From positions 1 through 43,570 of IMG/VR virus record IMGVR_UViG_3300025168_000172: DNA of 43,570 nt; one strand, given 5' to 3'. Of the stretch, positions 22,184-31,900 are shown piece after piece. Every line of letters starts with the position of its first letter. Position 1 is the first letter of the stretch. Position numbers and translations under genes: made by a program. Under the pieces are notes generated by a model, which saw only the letters and a list, made by a program, of their open reading frames with translations, ran no database searches and was not told where the DNA came from. The stretch comes from a virus.

Positions 22184-22361
22184 TTCAAAAGAAGTTGAGT
22201 TGTTAGTCTCTATATCAAAGAAAATTATAATTGCACTTGATGAAAGAGATGAAAACAAAAGAGATAAAGATAAAGATTATGCATTAGATAATATGACTAA
22301 TGATGCAAATCATGATAAAGTGTTAAGAAAATCGGAAGATCAAGGAGATAGTTATGGCTAA
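22164..22361 (+). CDS. Hypothetical small charged protein (65 aa)
   Basis: The product begins MVNINLSSKEVELLVSISKK and is rich in Asp, Lys and Asn after residue 26 (DERDENKRDKDKDYALDN). It is preceded by AAAAGGAAATG. Its start overlaps the nuclease stop by 20 bases. A short helix followed by a charged tail is all that can be seen. Confidence 0.5.
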   Translation: MVNINLSSKEVELLVSISKKIIIALDERDENKRDKDKDYALDNMTNDANHDKVLRKSEDQGDSYG

Positions 22362-22512
22362 GAAAAAAGACAATTATTTAGATTTCTATAATCCAGCAGA
22401 ATTAATGATTGTTAAAGCTGCATTACTTAATTATAGAAAAGCACCTTTTGTTGGTGAAACAGAAAAAGAAATGATTGAAGAAATACTTAAAAGAATTAAT
22501 CAAGATAATTAG
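22354..22512 (+). CDS. Hypothetical small protein (52 aa)
   Basis: The ORF from the ATG at 22354 to TAG at 22512 begins MAKKKDNYLDFYNPAELMIV and ends MIEEILKRINQDN. The ribosome site CAAGGAGA lies 8 bases upstream and the start overlaps the previous stop. Its helical, charged composition gives no clear function. Confidence 0.55.
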   Translation: MAKKKDNYLDFYNPAELMIVKAALLNYRKAPFVGETEKEMIEEILKRINQDN

Positions 22513-22517
22513 ATAAT

Positions 22518-22639
22518 TATCCCCCCTATAAATCAACGTGCTTTAAAAGGAAGCAAGTGGTGAAAATCCACCTAACCCTTAAAAGCAAATACACTTGGTT
22601 GGCACTGATGTATATGATATATTAACGAAAGGGGGGATA
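22518..22639 (+). ncRNA. Structured RNA leader, riboswitch-like (loop resembles cobalamin type)
   Basis: The 122-base element is closed by a perfect 10-bp helix, TATCCCCCCT (22518-22527) with AGGGGGGATA (22630-22639). Inside, GCTTTAAAAGG and CCTTAAAAGC can form an imperfect stem around the hairpin GTGG-TGAAAAT-CCAC, and ATACA...TGTAT form a second arm, so a three-way junction is likely. The segment GGAA...GGTGAAAATCC resembles the conserved P3/L5 part of cobalamin riboswitches, but the usual CCCGC.ACTGT part is not present. A ribosome site and the start of a 47-residue gene follow within 14 bases, so it could control that gene. Could also be a stand-alone RNA. Confidence 0.55.
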
Positions 22640-22652
22640 GTAAAGGAGAAAT

Positions 22653-22796
22653 ATGGAATGTACAATTTGTACTAATGGAGTACCAGCATCTGAACCGATA
22701 GAGACAGGTGATCCAGGACATTACATTGCTTTATGCACTGGATGTAACGATTGGGGTGAATTTGAAGATGAAGAAGAAATCGAAGAAGATATATAA
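22653..22796 (+). CDS. Zinc-ribbon-like miniprotein (47 aa)
   Basis: The ORF begins MECTICTNGV and later has ALCTGCNDWG, giving two CxxC knuckles (C3/C6 and C28/C31) spaced as in a zinc ribbon. The C-terminal third is highly acidic (EFEDEEEIEEDI), as in DNA mimics or RNA polymerase-binding proteins. A strong ribosome site (AAAGGAGAA) precedes it, and it lies 13 bases after the structured RNA. It is the last gene of the rightward block. Function unknown. Confidence 0.65.
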   Translation: MECTICTNGVPASEPIETGDPGHYIALCTGCNDWGEFEDEEEIEEDI

Positions 22797-22807
22797 AGGG
22801 AAAGAAG

Positions 22808-22844
22808 GCTAGATCACGTTTAATGACATTGTACGTGATTTAGC
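22808..22844. terminator. Hairpin between convergent operons
   Basis: GCTAGATCACGT (22808-22819) pairs with ACGTGATTTAGC (22833-22844) over 12 bp with one wobble and a 13-base loop, between the end of the early operon and the end of the giant late gene. An AAAAAATTTTTT tract lies at about 22874-22885. A bidirectional terminator is the natural reading, although the T-run is not immediately after the stem. Nothing else is seen between 22797 and 22938. Confidence 0.5.
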
Positions 22845-22938
22845 ACCCCTAATATAAGGTATAGTAGTAATAAAAAATTTTTTAAGGGTTACAACCAGTC
22901 TAAAACAATAAAATCGATTCTAGATATATATACGGGCC

Positions 22939-25900
22939 TTATTCGGTTGTTTCGCCTTCTTCAGGCTCTTTTTCAGGTTTATTCCCTAATCTACCTATAG
23001 CATGTATAGGAATACCAAACATAAACTCTCCAAACATAGGTAAAGTGTCTGCAGTTCTTAATAAATCTCTACCAACTCTACCAAACGGTAATGCTGTAGC
23101 AGCAGTATATTTCCAAAATGGTTCCCAGTCATTGTTTATTAATGCTGTCATAGGAGACAATACAAATCTACCAGCAGGTGGCGTAACAATCCCTAATGGT
23201 GCTAATAGTGGATGACCATATTGATTATAAAAAGCTCTTTCTCTTTCTTTTTGATCACCAAACATTAAGTGAGAAAAATCTACAGCCCAGTTCATAGGTG
23301 GTGATAATGCATATTCAAATATACTAGCAGCAAACACCGATCCTAAGGCTGATACCATAAGGTCTGCACTCATTTGATTTTCAAATCTTCTGTTAGCTTC
23401 AAAATCACCATATCCTTCAGTTATCATATAATCAGATATAATATTAGCTCTTCTTCTAATACTATTCCAACTATAAGGATGGAAACGTGTCATCATTCTT
23501 CCAAAAGAAGTATTACTAAATCCAGGTCTATTTGTAGCATGGTAAATAAATTGCGTAGCTTCTATTCCTTTTTGTGCATAATCTAACAGAAATTTTTCGT
23601 TAACTTCTACATTACCTCTACTGTCTGTAAATAAATCTTTAGCTTTAACATAATGTGCTATTGCAGTTTTCATACGTAAATGTCTTTCAGTTACACGCAT
23701 AAACGACGCACCATATTCAACCATTTTTTTATTAATACCAAATTCTGTACCAGCTTCAAACAAGGTAAGTTTAACTTCTTTGTCTCTTTCAGCTTTATTT
23801 TTTTTATTAACTTCTGAGTCTTTTGTATATATAGGTAATTTTTTAAATTTTCTTCCCAATATTTTACCTGCCTCATTAGAAAAAGCTTTCCAATCTGTAT
23901 CTCCTGGTGGTTTCATTTGTACTAATTCGTTTTGAATGTTAGAATCTAAAAATCCTCTTTGTTCAAAATACATATGAACGTCACCCTTAGTTTTAATAGG
24001 CTCATCTATAAATTTTCTTAATTTAGAATCATACAATTTATAAGTTTTACCTTTAAATACATCATTAACTAAGTAAGCTTCATCTAATGATTTTAAATAA
24101 TAATCAAATCCTACGTCCGTAATAAGGTTTGTAGTACCACCATAAGCATTTGCCATAGCTGATTTAGGGTGTGCTAATAAAGCCATCATCTCAAACTTAC
24201 CTTCCATGTCTGATATCCAATTTAATTTAGCTACCATAGCTTTATGCCTACTAGCTGGGTCTTTTGGTAAATCTTTAAACATTTGTATTTTATTGTTAGT
24301 TAATTTTCCTAACAACTTATTAGCTCGTTGTTCTAGTTTTAACATAACATTACCAACAGTTTCCTCACTATAAAAAGATCTAAACGATTTACGCATATGT
24401 GTTATATCTATATTTCTTTTATTAATAATATTTGTATTTATTTCTCCAGTTTCTGGATTTCTACTATATATAAAATCATCTCTGTATTCGTTAGTTTTGT
24501 TTCTTAACATACCTAATTTACTTTTAGATGTATCGTATTCTAACGTTATTTCGAAACGACCTTTACCAGATTTTTTAATAATTTGATTTTCTGCATAATC
24601 AATAAATAAAATTGAATTTCTAGGTATTAACGTTCCTTCTAAATCATAAAACTTTCCATATAAGTCGTCTCTCATTTGTTGTTTTGTTTTATTCATCATA
24701 CGCGTATGAGATGCTTTCTTTTTAGCTACAAGTTTAGCTTTATTTTTTATAGTTTTACTATTGCTTATTTTATCTAATCCTATTTTATGAGATAATTTTT
24801 TGTCTTCTACTTTATATTTTGCTAACAACTCTTTTTGCATAGATCTTTCTTCTGCTTTATTGGGTCTTGTAAACATTTTAAAATCATTTATAAGTTTTTT
24901 GTCTACAATGTCTTTGGGTGTATAGTGAATAGAATATCCAGTTTCCGCATAATCTTTTAACATATTCATATCTTTTTCAGTCACACCATACAATTCAAAA
25001 TTACGTACACTTGGCATATTCATATAACCTCTAGCTATATCTACTAACTTATGATGCCATGCTCTACCTACATCAGGGTCAATATTTTTATTACCAATTA
25101 TAGTACCATTCTTAAAGTTTCTTAAATATAATCTTATAGCCAATGATGCACGTTGATTTGTTACTCCTAATGCACCTGATTTTAAATATTTTCTATAAGC
25201 GTTTAAAGAAACATCGTATCCTTCTACTGGTATTGCAGCTTTAGATCGAGCGTTAACTGCAACCCCTCCACCTACTTTTTCTTTTTTATTACTTCTTTTA
25301 GCAAGGTTGTTAACTCTATTTTCTGCTACCTCGTCATACATTGGATTATTAAATCTTTCTGGATTGTTTAATAATTTTTCTGTCATATTATCATATAATA
25401 TTTCAGCTGCTTCTTTTTCTGTTTTAAATCCACTTTCTATTTGTTCATATAAATCTGGATTTTCTAATCTAATTTGATTTTTTTTAATACCTGTTTTAGA
25501 GTTGTATCTACCCGAAATATCTCCATTCAAATAATCTTTAATAGGTATATCTTTATATTCTGTATATATTTCTCCAGTTTTTTTATTAACTAATTCTCCA
25601 AAATATCTTAAAGCTTCTTGCGGTACATGTTCTTTTTGTATACGTTCAGCTTTTTGTTTAGTAGCGTCTTGCCCTCCTAATGGATGATATAAATTACTAA
25701 ACCTTGTACCGTCTATTTCTTGAGTACCTTGAAATCCAGTTTTCATTTCATTTATTTTATCTCTATTAGAATTTTTAACAAACTCTGTCATTTCAAACAA
25801 CAATGTTTTTTTAGTTTTTTTGTTTTTCTTTTTAGCTAAATCTTTATAATTCAAACCATAATTACCATTAGGTAGTACAGAACCATACTTGCCTTCTACT

Positions 25901-28900
25901 ATATCTAATAAATCTAATTGGTATTCAGCCCATTTCATATCATCTGTATGTAAATGTTTACGTACAGTATTTTTACCTTCATGTAAATTTTTATCCATTA
26001 AATTTATATCTTCTATAAACTTTAAACGTTCAGGTACAATAATACCGTGTTTGTTTAAAAGAGTTTCTGATAATACTTTGTTAGAAAAATGTGAATCTCC
26101 TGGGACAGGTTTTTCTTTAGGATTATAAAATTTATTAAAATCTAAAATACCTTCTTTAGCCATACCCATTTGTTTCAAACGACTCGGTGTTAACATCTTT
26201 GATATTTCTTTATAATTACTTTCATGTAAAAGTTTGTATGCTTCTGTCATACTTTCTGTTTGAATATTATCTTTGATCCATTCAACTAAATCTCTAGGCG
26301 TTGCTTCAAAGGTTCTATCTGTACCACGTTGTTTTATTTTAAATGTTACATCCTTAGGTATGTTAGCTAATTTTTTTCTAGATTCTATAACATTTTTAGT
26401 TAAATTTTCTATAGAAATTGGGTGTTCCGTAGGTCTAGGTCCTTGATTATTAGGAGCTTCATCTCCCTTTAGTCCCATTTGTCTTTCATATGAAGCTACC
26501 GCTTCAATAGTAGATTTATATTTATTATACAATTCTTTTTGTTCTGTAGTTCTAATTACATCTAACTTACCATTAAATTCTGTTTCTAACGCTTTATATA
26601 GTGCTTCACCAGCTTGATGTGCCTTACCTACGCTTTCAGCCATAAGCTCTACTGTTGCTGTAGGATATTTAATTCCTTCTTCTACAAATTTTCCATTTTT
26701 TTTAGTAGCAATAGCTTCTATTTTAAAAGCAGCTTTTTCTACTTTTTGCATAACTTTAGCTTGTTGTGAAGGAAATTGTAAATCTGTTACCCAGCTTGGA
26801 GGCATAAGTTTTTTACCAGTAATTTTTTCTATACCTTCTATTTCTTTAACATATTTTTTATGCAATGAATTTCTAGTTGCATATTCTACCCAAGTATCTG
26901 TATACATGTTTTGTAAAAAATTATTAAAAACTCTTAAATGAGTGTAATCAATTTCTGTAATACCAGACTTTGAAACTACATCTAACTGTTGAAAAGCTTT
27001 TAAATATATACTTGAAAGTTCAATTACGTTTGGAGTATTTCCATTTTTTATCATTGTGTATATAATATCTGAAAACCTGTCTAATTGTCTTTGAGCTTCA
27101 TTAGAACTCATTTTATATTTTTCTATTTGTTTATTTAAGGGCAACAAAGTTTTATCTATCTCTTTTGATATGTTATCTACCTTAGATAAAGTTTCCCATG
27201 GTATTAGATCGTTTGTAAACTTTCCAGTATTTTTTACATGATTGTCTATTAATCTACCAGGTCCATCTACATCTGTATGGTTAGTAGGTTCTGGTTCTCC
27301 TATCATTTTGTAAAATTTCTTATCTCTAGCAAGTGGTTCAACTGGATTTAACGCACCTAATACCTTTGTTTCAAATTTAGCTATATCTGTTTTAACTTTC
27401 TCAGAAATAGCAGCATTACGCATCATATTATCTGGTCCTTCAGGAGCAAATCTTCTTGCTTCGTATTCTAAAGCACTTAACTGACTACGTAATTTATTAT
27501 GTAGTCTCCTATCATCTTTACTCCAAAGATTTATATCGTTTCTAGATTTCCAATTGTTAGGTCTTGGATTTCCTTTAGTATTACCTTTGTAATATTGTTT
27601 TAAATTTGTTAATTTGTTTGATACACCTATCATCAAATTTTTTCTTTGTTCCATAAACTTCTTTTGAGCACCAGTCATGGTATTAAAATCTAACTCCATA
27701 AACGGATTAGCTTCGTGCCAATACTCAAACAATTCTACTACTCTTTTATTAATTTTTTGTTGAACTTTAGGAGGTAGTTCTCCACGTGTTCCTTGAGTAT
27801 AAATTCTTTCTAATTCTTTTTTTAACATTTCTTTGCTTGTAAAAACAACTTCTGGATAACTCATTTGATTAGCATTGTTCCTAGAATCAGATTTATATTT
27901 TTTTATAGCAGCTAAAGGTTCTCCACTGTGCATAAACTTTTGTTGTTGTGCTACATGTATAAGCTCTCTTACAAAACTATCTAATTGTTTTACATTCATT
28001 CCTAAGTAATTGTCAAACTCAGATTTAACATCTGTAATAAATTTATTAGTTTCTTGAACTGCTTTAACAACTCTAAATACATGCATTTTGTTATATAAAA
28101 AATGTGTGTTATTTTTAATTACGTCAATTTCTGACTGCGTCATTCCTCTTTCATTAAAAAATACATTGTCAAACATTTTTTCGTTTTGTATACCAAATGC
28201 TTGTGCGTAAGGATCGTTTGCTAAAAATCTATTAGCATTTCTCACTAATTGAAATACATTGTCTTTGCTATATCCATACAATGGATCTATAGTTAAGTTT
28301 AAATCTTTAGTGTAACTAGCCATTTCTTTCATGTAAGACTCTACTCCACCCTGCAATTCTAACATCTTATTAGAAACTACTTCATATGAACTTCCTTTTA
28401 AATCTTGTTTTATAGTAGCACTATGGTAGTCTTGAATAGTTTTTTCATATTTAGATATATCTATTTTGTATTTATTTTTTATTTTATCTTTAACTTTAGT
28501 CATAACAGAAAAAGCGTCATCAATACTTTTTGTTTCCATAGCATCTATATATCTATTACCAATAGACTTATTCAATCTTACAACGTCTTGGTATATTAAT
28601 CTTTTGTCTTTCATAGATATGTCATTTCTTTCACGCAATGCTAAATCTACTGCAGTTTTTATACGTGTAAACTCATTAAATATAACACCAATAGATGTTT
28701 TACCATACCTAGCTGCTCTTGCTGCTGATTGTTTTTGACCTAATAATAATATACCAAAAGGATTTTTATCTGCTAATTGCATATCAACTACATCTTTTAT
28801 AAAATTGTCATCTTTAATATCATAATTTTCAGTATTTTTAGTCATGTCTTTTGACATTTCGTATTGTACATGCTCTTGTCTAAATCCCTTTACAATATCC

Positions 28901-31900
28901 TTAGGCATCCCCCAAGACAAGTGAGCAGAGTCAATATCTTTATCAGCACCACCCATCATTTCATCGTTTTTAGCATTAGTGTACAAACTCATACCTTTCT
29001 TACTTTGTCCTCGAACAAATCCTACAAATTTTAAAGCTCTCATATCACCAGCTGTCATAACTGGAGATCGATTTATTAAACTATATTGAGAATCTAACCA
29101 GTCATTTAATTGTTCTGCTGAAAATTTATCTAAAGTAGGATGCAATCTATTATCATTGTACATCTTTCTATCTAGTATTTTAGACATAGTTTTCCACCAA
29201 GTGCCAAGTTTTATTTCTTTACCTGTTACTGGGTCTTGTATACGCATTATATCGGCAGCACCTTCTGCTAACATAAATTCGTTATCAGCTAAACCTGCTT
29301 CTGCTTCACTATATTTTTGTTTTTTTAATGAAATTTTCCAATCATAAGAACCTAATATAGTAGAATATGAATTGCTAACTTCTGGTCTAACCATACGTGT
29401 CATAGCATAATTTCTTAATGTTTTTTGTAAGAAGGCAGAACCACCTCTAGATTGCAATGCTGAAGCTTCGAATCCACTAGATGCCCAATGTTGACCAAAG
29501 TGTTTAGATGTAATTTCTTGCATAGAAGAAGTTTCTGTATCTAAAAATTGTCCATGTTTATTCTCAAAATAAAAATGTTTAGCTATATCTTTATACGCTT
29601 TTTTTCTAGTTTTTGCTGTCATAATATCATCAACTAATTTTAAACTAATTTTATCTATATCTAAACCTTTTAATGATTGATTTTTATTTCCTTTTATTCT
29701 CGATTCAACTTCTTTGTTTACTTTAGGATCACCCATAACATTGTCAAATAACAATTTGCTCCATGCTTTATGTGCTTTTCTACCAACTTCAGTATTTCTA
29801 TCAAACTGTATACCGTTCATATTTAAATACATTTGTTGCATAATGTTTAATTTGCCATTCTGATTTACTTTTTCATATACAGATGTATTCCAATGGAAAT
29901 GATCACTTTTAACTGTAAATACACCTAAATCATTTTTTAGGTCTGGATATATACCCTTTTGATCTCTTATTTTTAAAGATTTATCATAAGCGTCTCTATT
30001 TAATTCTAAAGGTCTTATATTAATATGTGATTTAGCACCACTTTCATATATCATAAACTGAAGATCGTTGTCTTTCATATATTTTGCATCTACTTCATCT
30101 GCACGAACATAAGCAAACTTACCTAAAACTAATCCTCTTTTACTGTTTGATGGAGAATTTAAAGATCCTTTAGCATTTATAGCTTTAGAACTGTCTCCCA
30201 TATATTTAATAATAATATCAAAAACTTCAGGAGATAATTTTATAGTACCATCTGTTTCAGAGTTATTATTTAAATCTTTTAATACAATACCTCTCATGTC
30301 ATTGCTTTTTAAACCTAATTTTTCACCTGGTAAAAACGGTATTTCATCTTTATCAAACAAGTTTAAATACTTTTGAGACTTAGCAGCACTACGAGGTCCG
30401 TATACTCCTCTTTCCATATTAATATATTTAGGTATTAATTTTCTAATATTAGCATAAGTAATATTTTTTTGTTCAGTTATTAAACCAAAATCTTTCATTC
30501 TATATATCATTGTAGCTACAGCATTTTCTCTTACCTTACTGTTAATATCTTTTTTATATTCAGCTGAGTTAATAAATTGTTTTGCAATAGGATCTACTTT
30601 TTCATATACAGTTTTAATTATGTTATATAAAGCAGCAACAGATTTTTTTTCTCCCGTTAATGGAATATGACCTTTTTTACCTTCAGATCCCCAAGGATAT
30701 GTTCTAACTTCTATTCTACCAGTGTCTGCTATCCCACCATATATAAATTCATTTTTTTTATTTAATTCTTTTTCAAAGTTATACCATTGTTTATCGCTTA
30801 CAGCTATCCTAGCTTTACCTTCACCTTGTGCAAAATCAACTATACGATCATTTGGTTTTACATAAACATTACCTTCACCTGTTTTTACTTCCATGTTATC
30901 TATAACTTTGACTTTCATATTATCAAAATTTTCAAAATTGTCTCTTCTCCCAGATGTTAACTTACTAATAGGATTACCTTTGGGGTCTACATTTTTTGCA
31001 GTTATCATCATACTAGGTCTTTTCATATCTTTTCTTGATAATCCTTCTCCTGGAACCATATTTATTAGATAATGATCTTTTACAGGAGAATTAAATTCAA
31101 AATTTAAAGCAACTTTTCTTATGTATCCCATTTCAGTTTCACTTAAAGTCCCTTTTTTTCCAAGTCCATATTTATCTACAAATTTTTGAACAAAAACATC
31201 TACATCTACACGTTTTTCTCCCTTTCTATCTACATACGAAGCTTCTTTTTTTGTTTTTTTATACAAAGAATTTACATCTAAATGAAAAGTTTCTTTTGAA
31301 ATCGGATTTTGCCCTTTAATAGCAGCTATTTCTTGTATTTTATTTCCTATCTCAGTTAAACTATGTACTGGAAAATCTGATTCATTACCAGTTGTTTGTT
31401 CGTTTTTAAAGTTTTTAACATTATTAAGAAGACTCAAGTCTATAAAGTCATTGGTATTATAACTTTCAATATTTCTTTTTTCATTGTAGTTAGGATCAGA
31501 AATTCTTTTATTAATACCTATTAATTCTTGTATTACAGCAACAGTACCTTCTGCGTCACTTCTTCCTTCCATAATATTTTTTATAACACTTTTATCTAAC
31601 AACCCATCTTTGTCTGCTTGTTTAATAGTTTTCAATAAAGCTTGTTGTGCTTGAGGAGTAATATTTATAACAGACTCTAGCTGTTGTTTCATTATAGAAT
31701 CTATATGATTTTCCCAATATTGTTTATATTCACTTGTTTCTTTTTGAAACCATTTTTGAGATTTTAAATTAGCAAGATTCTCTTCTTTTGTTTTAGTCAT
31801 CTCAAATATGTTTGCATGCCTATTTATATCTTTAGTAGCTCTATTCTCATATGTAGGCCTACCGTTGACAGAAAAGAATACCCCCATCAATGTCTCATAT

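Noticed and set aside
22518-22639. tRNA or tmRNA
   Set aside because: There is no acceptor/T-arm pattern, no GTTCGA-type T-loop and no CCA end; the closing helix is 10 bp rather than 7.
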